64,000 nt of DNA from Rhabditoides inermis (Eukaryota > Nematoda > Chromadorea > Rhabditida > Rhabditidae). Position 1 is the stretch's first letter; the number at the start of each line of letters is the position of its first letter. The notes below the pieces were generated by a model. The model had not been told where the DNA came from and did not search any database. It saw only the letters and a program-made list of their open reading frames with translations. Location: assembly GCA_963966185.1 (NCBI GenBank), contig CAWZYM010000151.1, positions 691,501 through 755,500 on the forward strand, read 5' to 3'. A program made the position numbers and the translations under genes. This document shows positions 14,770 to 24,363 of the stretch, in pieces.

Positions 14770-17527
14770 TTTACCGATTCCCCTTTCAGGCGCTGGACCG
14801 CCAGATCAAGTCGTTCAACGTGGGTCCGAACCCGTACACGTGGTTCACTATGGACGCCCTCGAGGACACGTGGAGGAACCTGCAGAAGATCATCAAGGTG
14901 AGCAGGGGGGGGAGGGAGTGGAGTAGTAGTAGTACGTGTACGTACTTGGAGTTCTGAGTTGGAAATTGTATGTTTCTGTCAAGGGATTACATAATTTTCT
15001 GTTTGTTGTGGGTAATCCATGACTAACAGAACTCACAATTCTATTCCATTCCATCATATCTTTTTCCAGGAGCGCGAGGTTGATCTGGCGAAGGAGCACC
15101 AGCGTCAGGAGGAGAACGACCGGCTGCGGCGCGAGTTCGCCAAGCTGGCGAACGCGTTCCACGGCTGGCTGACGGCGACGCGCACCGAGATGATGGAGGC
15201 GGGCGGGTCGCTGGAGGAGCAGCTGGAGGCCATCAAGCGGAAGGCCGCCGACATCCGCGCCAACAAGCAGCAGCTGAAGAGGATCGAGGAGCAGGGCGCC
15301 CTGCTCGAGAGGAACCTCATCCTCGACAACAGGTCGGTAGACGGGGTTCATGATTGGACTATGCGGGGGTGTGCTGATTCTAATTATGTTGACGATAAAT
15401 GTCCTACTAATAGGTGATGTACGTTTCAGTATTGGAACGAATTGGTAGAGATGGACTATCGGCAATGAGTTGTTTATCGCTGACTCCAATTAGAGAGGGC
15501 GCGCAGCGCCCTCTCTTTTGGCTTAGGATAGGGCTCGCGCCAGAATTTTCAAGAAGCTATATCCAAAAATCATGTTAGCAGGAATGTGAACTTATCCAAT
15601 TCATGTTAGTTAGATTCGCACGGTTCCGTAGGCCAGATCACTAATTGATGACATCTTTGTATCTTTTCTCCGAAAGAAGTTATGAGCGATCGCGCGCGCG
15701 CAGTATGCGACAGGCCAGCGTGTGTGTGGGTCCGTGGTTCCCGTCACGCTGCTGGATGCTCGCTTTCGTTATCGTCTGCCGGGCGGGCGCAGGCAATAAG
15801 AGATGTCGTGTCCGGTAACTCTGACTCTCTGCCGAAAGCGTACTCTCTCGCGTTTTCTGCGCGTGTTCTCCAACTAGCACTTTGAGTGTAGTTCGCCTCG
15901 CCGCCGCCAGCGTCTAATTCGCACCGGGTTTGCGTTGTTTTGGGTTCCCGTCACTCTGGCTAGCTCTCTCTCCCGGCAGGCGGGCAGGGCGCGCAGAGAA
16001 ATCGCGAGAGAGCACGCTGTCGGGTGAGAGCGCAGACATGCACTTACACCACGGCGACCGAAATTCAGAGAAGTGTCGATTAGAATTGTTTCTATACAAT
16101 ACCAAGAAAAATATAGTTACATATACACGCAACATTGTGTGTCACATCATAAAATGTGTCACATAATAGTTCTATGCGTACTAATTAACGACAGAGCTTG
16201 GGAATCAGAAAGAGAAGAAATTTCTATGAAATTCAACAAAAGCACATATATTATCTGTTAAAAAGTACTTACGTAAAGATATTGGGTTTGTCTTGACCCA
16301 ATTCAACAAAAGCGCATGCATAAAACGTTTACAAATACTAACACAAACCTGCGCCTCTCTCTCCCTCGCTCCCTCTCTCTCTCTCCTCTCTCTCCTCTCT
16401 CTCCGTCTTCTCTCTCTCTCTCTTTCTCTCTCTCTAATATGGACGTATGACGTTATTCATTTGTATTGTTATATTTCATCTGTTAGTGTCCACTGTCCGT
16501 TATGCGCAGGTTTGTGTTAGTATTTGTAAACGTTTTATGCATGCGCTTTTGTTGAATTGGGTCAAGACAAACCCAATATCTTTACGTAAGTACTTTTTAA
16601 CAGATATGTTGTTTTAGGTACACTGAGCACTCGACGGTGGGCCTGGCACAGGCGTGGGATCAGCTGGACCAGCTGGCGATGCGCATGCAACACAACCTCG
16701 AGCAGCAGATCCAGGTACGGGGAGAAGGAGGGGAGAGAGAGATAGAGAGAGAGGGAGAGAGACTGATGTCACTTGTTACAGGCTCGCAACCAGTCGGGAG
16801 TCACCGAGGAGGCGCTCAGAGAATTCTCCATGATGTTCAAGCACTTTGACAAGGTTAGGCGTACTTGCTAGTTTGCATCCTTGTAATTTGTACTAATGCC
16901 AACCAATGATAATAATCGTTTTCAGGAGAAGACGGGCCGTCTTGACCAGCAGCAGTTCAAGAGCTGTCTGCGCGCGCTCGGCTACGATCTCCCGATGGTG
17001 GACGAGGGACAGCCGGAGCCCGAGTTCCAGCGCATTCTCGACATTGTCGATCCCAACAGGTACGAGAGGAGGTGTAGAAGAAACATAAAACTGTTGTGCA
17101 AAATTAGCATACGAACTATTATAGTTTCTTTTGATGTGCGTTTTATGCGTGGGAAGTGAAACGTACTTGTTGTTTTGCTAACGTGTTTGTTTTAGGGACG
17201 GCTACGTGACGCTGCAGGAGTACATGGCGTTCATGATCTCGAAGGAGACGGAGAACATCCAGTCATCCGAGGAGATCGAGAGCGCCTTCCGCGCCCTGTC
17301 CAAGGAGTTCAGGCCCTACGTCACGGCAGAGGAGCTGTATGCGGTGAGTAGAGAGAGAGAGAGAGGCAGACAGACAGATATGACGTCATCCGTTTCAGAA
17401 CCTGACGCAGGAGCAGGCGGAGTACTGTATCAAGAGGATGAAGCCGTTCACTGACGCGATCTCTGGCCGCGTGATTCCGGGCGGCCTGGACTACGAGCAG
17501 TTCGTGCACTCTCTGTTCCAGTCGTGA
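1020..17527 (+). CDS. spc-1: alpha-spectrin, 5' end outside window
   Basis: Alpha chain of the spectrin tetramer that cross-links actin under the plasma membrane. Exons: 1020-1145, 1302-1442, 1650-1756, 1858-1930, 2294-2431, 2535-2634, 2702-2762, 2909-3068, 3214-3381, 3603-4235, 4519-4674, 4869-4996, 5148-5334, 5385-5525, 5574-5690, 5988-6213, 6351-6556, 6614-6693, 6918-6993, 7061-7075 (optional), 7405-7485, 7804-7928, 9454-9568, 9865-10076, 10123-10271, 10426-10574, 10782-10883, 10971-11153, 11358-11516, 11660-11806, 12226-12426, 12527-12682, 12793-12914, 13055-13169, 13282-13504, 13699-13820, 13908-14079, 14224-14699, 14790-14897, 15070-15332, 16618-16714, 16782-16853, 16926-17059, 17196-17343, 17399-17527. 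They join in phase to about 2,327 codons (2,332 with the microexon). The protein is a run of triple-helical spectrin repeats, interrupted by an SH3 domain, and ends in EF hands. The family is about 2,400 residues, so roughly 90-100 N-terminal residues lie upstream. Individual splice sites are read by eye. Confidence 0.96.
6351..6556 (+). other. spc-1: SH3 domain exon of alpha-spectrin
   Basis: This exon encodes a complete SH3 fold: the ALYDY signature, the acidic/RT-loop region, the WW pair (DWWKVE) and the closing GFVPAAYVK strand. In animal alpha-spectrins an SH3 domain is inserted in a mid-protein repeat, and its position here fits that arrangement. It is a proline-peptide binding module. 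The exon is flanked by a TTTTGCAG acceptor and a GTGAGG donor. Confidence 0.95.
7061..7075 (+). other. spc-1: candidate 15-nt alternative microexon
   Basis: A 15-nt segment encoding TEMAD lies between a good acceptor (TGATTATAG) and a consensus donor (GTAAGT). The exons on both sides (ending 6993, starting 7405) meet at phase 0, so inclusion adds five residues and skipping also keeps the frame. The site falls at the junction between two spectrin repeats. RNA evidence would be needed to prove use. Confidence 0.55.
7961..9240. mobile_element. foldback element, copy 1 (in spectrin intron)
   Basis: Insertion inside the 1.5 kb intron between exons ending 7928 and starting 9454. It starts with an 11-bp GC-rich hairpin (arms 7967-7977 and 7981-7991). 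A ~400 bp block shared with the copies at 15487 and 42158 follows, then GA microsatellite, then a stem-loop with perfect 104-bp arms (8862-8965 and 9129-9232). The loop holds a unique segment (about 8966-9034) and a GA tract. No transposase is encoded, so it would be non-autonomous. End points are approximate and no target duplication was recognised. Confidence 0.75.
8556..8765 (+). repeat. GA microsatellite cluster
   Basis: Several (GA)n runs separated by short interruptions such as AGTGTGAGAG, inside foldback copy 1. Similar GA tracts occur in many introns of this gene just after the 5' splice site. Confidence 0.9.
13199..13257 (+). repeat. GA microsatellite in spectrin intron
   Basis: A nearly pure GA run makes up most of the 112-bp intron between exons ending 13169 and starting 13282. 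Similar tracts lie at 13840-13865 and 14701-14765 in neighbouring introns. Confidence 0.9.
15487..16610. mobile_element. foldback element, copy 2 (in spectrin intron)
   Basis: Second copy, filling the intron 15333-16617. It has the same opening hairpin (15492-15502 / 15506-15516) and the same following block, including the stretch around the words CACGGTTCCGTAGGCCAGAT. The stem has perfect 102-bp arms (16253-16354 and 16504-16605). Its loop sequence is inverted relative to copy 1: the pyrimidine tract comes first and the unique segment second. The right arm ends only 12 bp before the next spectrin exon. Confidence 0.75.
16782..17527 (+). other. spc-1: C-terminal EF-hand region of alpha-spectrin
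   Basis: The last four exons encode the calmodulin-like C terminus. Two calcium-binding loops are readable: [13 protein letters not shown] (spanning the 16853/16926 junction) and [13 protein letters not shown] (spanning 17059/17196). A non-canonical distal EF pair follows and ends in VHSLFQS-stop at 17525-17527. In spectrins this region acts next to the actin-binding domain of the beta chain. Confidence 0.93.
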
Positions 17528-17779
17528 GTGCGTGTCCCGCAGTCTCCCCTGGGGGATCGGCACCCTCACGGAGACTGTCCACTCGTCTACTCGACCCCTT
17601 GATATACTCTCCTCTCTTGCACTGATTTCTATCCCCGCAATGCTTGTAACTATATAATCTTGCACGTACTTTACGTATACGTAGTATATAGTTTTCTGTA
17701 TGCGACGATGCGACGCTTATGAGTTTATTTATGTATTGTGAGTGTGTTTATCTATGCGCTTTTTGGATTTCTTTGTGTT

Positions 17780-17785
17780 AATAAA
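17780..17785 (+). terminator. spc-1: polyadenylation signal of spc-1
   Basis: AATAAA lies about 255 bases after the spectrin stop codon, in AT-rich sequence, and is followed by a TG-rich stretch. It is the first canonical signal after the stop, so it is the likely 3' end of the transcript. Confidence 0.75.
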
Positions 17786-18065
17786 GTAGCTTTTTGGAAA
17801 GGAGTGTTGGTTGATTGGGTTGTGTCGTGCATGACGATACAAATACAACAGGAAGCGATTAGATTTTTATAGGGTTGATTTTGCAGCAAATTGACTTTAT
17901 GCATGCGACATATATTTATCAGACTTCAGACACGTACAAACGTATGAGATAATGGTAATCGCTGTCATTAAAAAAACACACTAGAAACAATTTTACTTCA
18001 CATTTGTTCGAGAAACATGCATAATCCAACAATTTCTTTTATTCGAGAATGCAAAGGTAGAGTTA
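17786..18065. other. intergenic, no gene seen
   Basis: AT-rich sequence between the spectrin polyadenylation signal and the inverted-repeat element. No ORF or RNA gene is recognised. Confidence 0.6.
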
Positions 18066-19741
18066 ACAAGCAAATGGCAACAGGTCACCCCCCACAACTC
18101 GCTATGTTTTGATGGAATCTTGTAGGCATGCCCCATACCAAGCCCTAGCCAAAATTAAAAATCTCGAAGAGCACCGGAAGTGCCCTAATTAAGCACCGGA
18201 AGTTTACGTGTATTCTCGTGCGCGATAGGTCATTGCGCATGCCATCCCGAAATGCGGACAATGAAACATCGGTTCGGCGGCCTAGTGGATAGTGAGTTAA
18301 TTCTGAAAAAGTAGTGGCTAAGGTTCTGTCTCCGCCGGTGCGAAATCTTTTGCCAAAATCGAAACACAGTTTTGTCGCAAGTCCTCACATCAGAAATAAA
18401 GAATGAGTGGATTTTGTTTTTCAATAGGTTAATTTATTCTTACTTTTAGAATACGCCGTTAGAATACAAATTGACAGCGGAGCGAAAGAAAAAATCATTC
18501 CATCATCAATCTTCCAAATGAAGCACACGAGAGCCTTTCAATAACTCAAATAACTTTTGGGAAAAAAACATTTTGTATATGATCCTATACTTGTGTTTTT
18601 TTCTCGTAAAAATGTGTTTCGATTTTGGCAAAACATTTTGCACCGGCGGAGACAGAACCTTAGCCACCACTCATTCCGAATTAACTCACTATCCACTAGG
18701 CCGCCGAACAGATGTTTCACTGACCGCATTTCGGGATGGCATGCGCAATGACCTATCGCGCACGAGAATACACGTAAACTTCCGGTGCTTAATTAGGGCA
18801 CTTCCGGTGCTCTTCGAGATTTTTAATTTTGGCTAGGGCTTGGTATGGGGCATGCCTACAAGATTCCATCAAAACATAGCGAGTTGTGGGGGGTGTTCAG
18901 TGGAGGATAGCAGATACTCGATTCACACTCGTAAACACGCCCGAAAAGGATAAATTGGGCTGAGTGGTTTCCGGCGGATTGTGTTAATCACTGATTGACA
19001 ATCAGTGATGTGGGAGTGTAATGTGCTCTCGTGTTAAGAGGCCAATAGTGGTTCGCACGTGGTGGTTCAGTTGTTTTATTAGAACAACGCAATCGCAATG
19101 CCGTAGCAAAACAGTGGTAACAACAATAGAATAATTTACAACAGTAACGAACGAACACTTACAAAGAAACGCAATAAATGGAGAACGGAATATAGGGAAC
19201 GGGCTAGACAGACACTAGCGAATCGGAAACAACAATTGACCGTAGTCGGGGAACAACAATAGGACTACAGTCAATACGGAGACTACAGGAACGCAATAAA
19301 CGACAATTTCAGATCACGGGATTCTGAGGACAGAAGGGTCGACCGCACGCCGGCGGGACAAACAACAGAATGAGGTGGGATTGATTCGCGCACCTTAAGT
19401 AGGCTCATCCGGGAATCTTCCAGACGACGGCGCTCCGATGGCGTCAGGAGCAGATGCTGGCGCGCGAGTGGAGTCGGCGCACAGCGGGAGCGGGACGACG
19501 ATCAGCTGGCAGCGGCGAGCGGGAAGCGGCGCCACAGTAGAGTTGATTGATTATTAATATAGTCGGTTTCTCTCGATGCAATGTGGTTGTGCCGTATTTC
19601 GCATAGATGTTGTGGTATAAACTTATAGTTGCGATAGTATTCGCTTGGTTGAAGTGGTTCAGAACAGTAACGGATGATATGGTAGCATGGTGGGTCGTGC
19701 CTCCGGTCACGACAGGGGGTGACCTGTTGCCATTTGCTTGT
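18066..19741. mobile_element. element with perfect 27-bp terminal inverted repeats
   Basis: The first 27 bases (18066-18092) and the last 27 (19715-19741) are exact reverse complements; they begin ACAAGCAAATGGCAACAGG. The interior encodes no recognisable transposase, so this is probably a non-autonomous DNA transposon. It contains the foldback unit 18086-18895 and a short palindrome at 18987-19009 (10-bp arms, 3-base loop). No clear target-site duplication is visible in the immediate flanks. Confidence 0.65.
18086..18895. repeat. 810-bp foldback (long inverted repeat)
   Basis: The left ~300 bp (from 18086) and the right ~310 bp (to 18895) are near-identical reverse complements around a ~190 bp AT-rich centre. 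Both arms carry words such as GCACCGGAAGT and GGCGGCCTAGTGGATAGTGA. Mismatches between the arms are few. The outer end overlaps the terminal repeat of the larger element, so it may be its 5' part or a nested insertion. Confidence 0.8.
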
Positions 19742-20953
19742 AAGTCACTTTTTGAAAGAGTGCATACGCATTCGTGTGAATATAATTATAATTTTAGACA
19801 GAAGAGAGTGAATTTCACAGATTCAGCTACACTTCGTTGACGTTGTGCATCACGACGTGATTATAATGAACTATTTTGGACACTAGACTTTCTAGTGTCA
19901 TCATTCATTTATGTATCACCATTGTTATTCTTGTAACCCTTTGTGTGTTTTTTTTGTTTGATGATGACAACGGATTGTCGAACAATATGTCATGTGCATG
20001 CTTCCATATTCCAACTTTTATTTGTTTTCTTCAAGCAATCTGTATCTTGTATATTACTATCTAATACGTAACAAAATTGTCAGCCGTAAATTAACTAAAA
20101 CAAAATAAATCTTGTAGGTGGAACAGTGAATTGAATGGTTTATACAAAGGCAGTTACGCAGTTACTTCAATTCTGACGTAAACAACATTCCAATAGCTCG
20201 AATAATGAGAAGAAAAGGCTGGAGACCTAAGAGGTAGGAAGTTGAAGATAAAATAACACATTCATTCTCTAGCTTTTCATGGTCTCTCGTCTTGAAAGCA
20301 CTCGTTCACCGCATCGGTTCGCTCTTCCTAACAGATTTCGAGAAAGGAGCGATGGTAGTGTTGGACTTGGTCCACCGTAGCTCGGTAGCAGATCACCGGG
20401 ACACAGTGTGCACGCGTGTTCGGGTGACGGCGGCGACTCTTCGCTGTCCGGGGTTGACGTGCGTCCTCTCCACGTGTGACTTCTGCGTGAACATGACGTT
20501 CTTCGAAGTGTCCCGACACTGGCACAGAAACAGCACACGATACGTGCGCTCGCGGATCTTCCTACAAAAGTCACTATATAGTTGAGACTTTTGTCGCATC
20601 ATTTGAACACATTACTTAGCAGCGATTTGCAATAATCGCATTAGTCGCGACATTGATCCGAAATAATTCGACCTCGCGTTTCGCACGCTTGGCGGGCTGA
20701 TTTTGAATTGATGTAATGATGTGGGTCATTTGCGAGTCTAATGAAGCAAAGTTTCTTATCTTTTAGAGTTGATAACTCCTTCCGGACTTTCGGTATTGCT
20801 GCATCTTCAGGTCACGAAAATTTGATACCGGCTGCATTACAGTATTCCCCAGAGGACATTTTTTCCGATTTCGGGAATCAGTTTTTTTGTCATATTAGTA
20901 TCGTTCGAAAACTCTAATATTATCGGTGATCTGTTATTTGAATAATGGCTCAC
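19742..20953. other. intergenic, no supported gene
   Basis: AT-rich DNA with only short ORFs, the longest under about 100 codons (20269-20602, overlapping on both strands). None has a recognisable domain. The last exon of the receptor gene to the right could lie near 20756-20810 on the - strand: an AG followed by an open frame ending in TAA. It is unproven. Confidence 0.5.
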
Positions 20954-22459
20954 TTGTTGAATATGAGGTGTACTATAGGTTGGATTGCGTTCATAGCTAT
21001 CCATACAAAGTTGGAGCAGAATGAGAGAATCATACCGGGAGGTAAAAGACCTGGAGTGAGTAAATTATTCACAAGCAATGTTAGTGAAAACGCACCTTCA
21101 ATCTTCTGCCAGAACAAAAACCCAAAACAAGCATAAATGCTTGGGATGAAGACCTAAAATTGTTGCATTTGTTTTCATTGTATCAGTTTAGTACGATGTA
21201 CATGGGTAAGTGTGGCAAATCAAAAAAAGTGACGTGTGAACTGACTTGCAATGTAACCAGTAGCTCCCATCGAGACCGCGTGCGCACTCTCTGAAAAACA
21301 GACAAGTGTTTTTTGCTTGATAATTTGTGTCAGATCTTCGTCCGGAAGTTGCGATTGCTCCATTTCCATAACACTATTTGTTTCATAAAGATATAATAAT
21401 TTTTAAAAAAAGTTTACTCACAACGACTCCCGCATATATGATGATTCCCGAATAGCACACTATTGTGACAATTATCTGAAATCACCGCTAAACTCATTTT
21501 CAAATTTTATGATTGTGCACTCGTGGTTTCGAATTTATCGCTATTCGCGATATCATTAGACTTTGAACTGAATGAAATTGAAATTTCACCCAGCATATGG
21601 CAAATATAATATAGTTGAGTGCTTGCGAAATAGCAGTTTCCGCAGTAGCGTATATAATTGTAATGTATGAGTGTCTCTTGTTCTGGTAGAGGAAAATTCA
21701 AGGAATAGTGGTAATTGAATGCATGCGTACGTAGAAACCGGAAATTGTAGGAACTGATAGGCATAACTTACCACGGCGAAAACCATCCACAGTCCGGCTT
21801 TTCGAATGGTATTTGCTAGAGTGCTATCGGTCGACTGATCATTCATCCACGTGAAATACTCAGCCGAGAAAATGTAGGCCTGTCCAGGTATACAGCGATA
21901 GACCAGAAACACGCCGCATATGAAATATCCCAGAGAGAAGAACACCTAATTCAATTAATATACCATTTTGTAAATTACTATTACTTACAACAACGTTAAC
22001 TGTGGTGAATATGTATTTCTGCTTGCTGTGCAAGATAACGGCAGCAAATCGATTGAATGCCTGCAGAATATGGTAATAGAGTCCGAGATACCAGAAGCCG
22101 GACATTATAGCGCCAATAATCTGAAAAAAAAGGGTAAACTGACAGAAATATCACGTTGATTGAAACATGTTCATACCTGCATAGGCACTATAGGCATAGT
22201 GGAATCTGTAATAACCAGCATAGAAGCGATCACATGACAAACCAATTGAATAATATCAGCGATTCCGTGTTCTCTCATGATTCGATACGTTACACTTTTC
22301 TGGAAATCCGCTGTCGTAAATAAAACCTGTAAAGCAAAAAAAATTTAACATTTAAATTTGATAGTATTCACTTACAATAACATTTGTAATGTAAACAATA
22401 GTGGAAATGGTTGTGATAACTAACATGAATATACCTAGTGCAAGTCTGTCCAATTCCAT
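20954..22459 (-). CDS. 7TM chemoreceptor-like protein, C-terminal exon uncertain
   Basis: Nematode serpentine-receptor-like membrane protein. Exons from the 5' end: 22459-22376, 22326-22177, 22120-21989, 21945-21772, 21475-21422, 21290-21246, 21153-21096, 21050-20954. Translation starts MELDRLALGIFM and contains the motifs REHGIADIIQL, FWYLGLYYHILQAFNRFAAV and WMNDQS. Each exon from 22326 onward aligns with the intact paralogue at 35318-37530, with the same exon lengths for the 54-, 45- and 155-nt blocks, the last here split by a 45-nt intron. The frame is open throughout. The cytoplasmic tail exon after 20954 could not be fixed. The family is Srt/Srx-like by pattern, not certain, and the ligand is unknown. 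Confidence 0.75.
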
Positions 22460-23111
22460 TATTTTCACTGAAACTAGTAGAATGAGAAGGTATGTGTGTA
22501 TGTGAAAGAGTTGTCGCGCGAGAGTGAGGAGAGTTTGAGAGAGCCAAAGCGGATTTCAGTCATGAAGTTATTCAAGTTTTGGATTATTTGCACATAGTTA
22601 TGCCAAACTTTTTTCAAATGTTTTTTTTCTTATCAACTCTCTATTCTCTAAGTATCTCAACACATCGCTTGAATAAAAACTAGAAAAATGAACTGTTCTC
22701 AACTAAACTCTCTTAATATGAATTCTGAAAAGTCCCACATCACACCTTACTACAATAAGCTCACAGATGTGTATGATGGCTAGAACACATTTCAGTTTGA
22801 ACCTAGCTTCATTGTACCCTTTGCTTTCACTTTGAATTTTGAATTCAACGACAGCTTTTCTCTTTCTGCATCAAGATAGCAAACAAACACGTTTGCATGC
22901 GATTTTCATATTTTTTCATCATATATATTTCACATACTTCTCATTTGTCGTTCAGAAAAGAGAACACACTATCTATAGTGTTCATCTTGTTCAATCATGT
23001 ACGTGTCACACCTTTTTAGATATGTACATAGATGCAATATGCTACATGAGGACGTTTTTCGAACGTTACTGTTACTGTCAATGTGCCGGAACGACAGAAC
23101 CAATTTTCTTC
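22460..23111. other. intergenic between receptor and retrotransposon
   Basis: AT-rich. It includes the presumed promoter side of the - strand receptor. No gene is seen. Confidence 0.6.
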
Positions 23112-23115
23112 GAAC
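23112..23115. repeat. target-site duplication GAAC (left)
   Basis: GAAC directly abuts the left LTR and is repeated right after the right LTR at 33465-33468. This is consistent with a 4-bp duplication made on integration. Confidence 0.65.
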
Positions 23116-23679
23116 AATGAGAGGTTTTGGTTGTCACAAGAGATGCCTAGAGAGACATGGCCCATAATCCCCTTGTTAGATACTCACACGAGCCGAGAGG
23201 CTCGCAGTGGAATCCCTACCGAGAGGTTGAACGACTGAGGGAGAGATACACGACCAAGGAGAGAACACTGACTAGCGAACCGCGTCACCACGTACTACCG
23301 TTAGATCAATCACATGACAGGACACAAGTGCACGAACATGTTTATGAAAACCACGCGGTAGTGGGAAGGGGATAGTTGACATTGGGCGGCGATAACAAGC
23401 CAGTGGTCGTGAGACCTATGCTCTCAGAGGGCTTGATCGGCCGCGCTCATACTAAAGCCTCGAACTGTCGCGCCGTCCGCTTATGTAGTCGGCGGGCGCG
23501 CTCTCGAATCTTCCGTCGGCCAATCAGCGTCCGCGGTAGATCAGCGGTAGGTCGGCGGTGAGTCCGGCCAGTCGGCTCCACCCCTCGTGCTGACGGCACT
23601 GGAAGAGAGAGAGATTAGCACTCGAGTGAACGAAGTGAGAGAGAGTGCATCAGCGAGAAAGCGTGTCGCCTCGCTGACA
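23116..23679 (-). repeat. 3' LTR
   Basis: 564 bp, matching 32901-33464 base for base as far as can be read by eye. On the - strand it begins TGTCAGCG. It contains one copy of the GGCTTGTTATCGCCGCCCAA core (23382-23401). Confidence 0.95.
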
Positions 23680-23689
23680 CCTCCCCCCT
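23680..23689 (-). promoter_or_regulatory. polypurine tract (plus-strand primer)
   Basis: On the - strand the ten bases before the 3' LTR read AGGGGGGAGG, the expected primer for second-strand synthesis. It confirms that the element runs right to left. Confidence 0.85.
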
Positions 23690-24363
23690 AACAAAATGCA
23701 TCGACACCGCACGATGCCACCTACATAAAGAAAACGACCACGACTAAGTTCTGAAACAAATCTACAAGTGTCTTACGACCTACTAGAGTAATAACGAAGT
23801 AAATCAACGTAAAAGAACAGACCACACTTCACGCGTTCCGACAGATGTCCTGCCACTTGCTCGGCTCGACTTGATCATGCCGCGGCAGAGTCGTCCGGTG
23901 ATCGTCTCGAACTTGACGATAGTTGAGTTCGACCGCACATCACTCGATCTCGTCGAGACAGAACGGCCACCTCGTCGGAAGCGCAGTTGTACACCTGAAC
24001 AAAGTGTTTAAATACATCCAACAACATAGCAAAACTGGAAATAACTTACCGCGTAGTAAAGAGGAATCGATCATAGTGCCACGTCGCCACTGGTCAGAAA
24101 GTATGAGAATAGTGAAAAGATTCACGTGAACGTTGAGCGGCGATAACAAGCCTTTCACGTAAATCGTACTCTACACTACTCAAACTCATTCGCGCACATG
24201 TGTGCACGCTGCGGCTGTCAGCTAGCTGCGCACACTAGACTCAATACTACAAAAGAATACTTATACAAAACCGTAAAATACACGTAAAGTAAACAATACA
24301 AACTGCAAACTACTCGTAGCATCGGCACGCGCTGAAAAGTGTCAGATTGACCCTCTACCCAAC
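23690..24363 (-). other. 3' region after pol, possible small spliced ORF
   Basis: Downstream of pol lies another copy of the repeated core (24152-24133). It is followed by a small open frame with an ATG (MIDSSLLRG) that meets a GTAAGT donor. A TTGTTCAG acceptor follows about 60 bases later. No domain is recognised, and whether it is translated is unknown. Confidence 0.35.

Noticed and set aside
18230..18751. Matching short ORFs on opposite strands (FRFWQ... repeats)
   Set aside because: They are the two arms of the foldback element read in equivalent frames; no start context or domain.
23157..23561. Short + strand ORFs in both LTRs (72 and 61 codons)
   Set aside because: They are antisense to the element, lie entirely in the LTRs and have no domain. 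They are identical at both ends only because the LTRs are.
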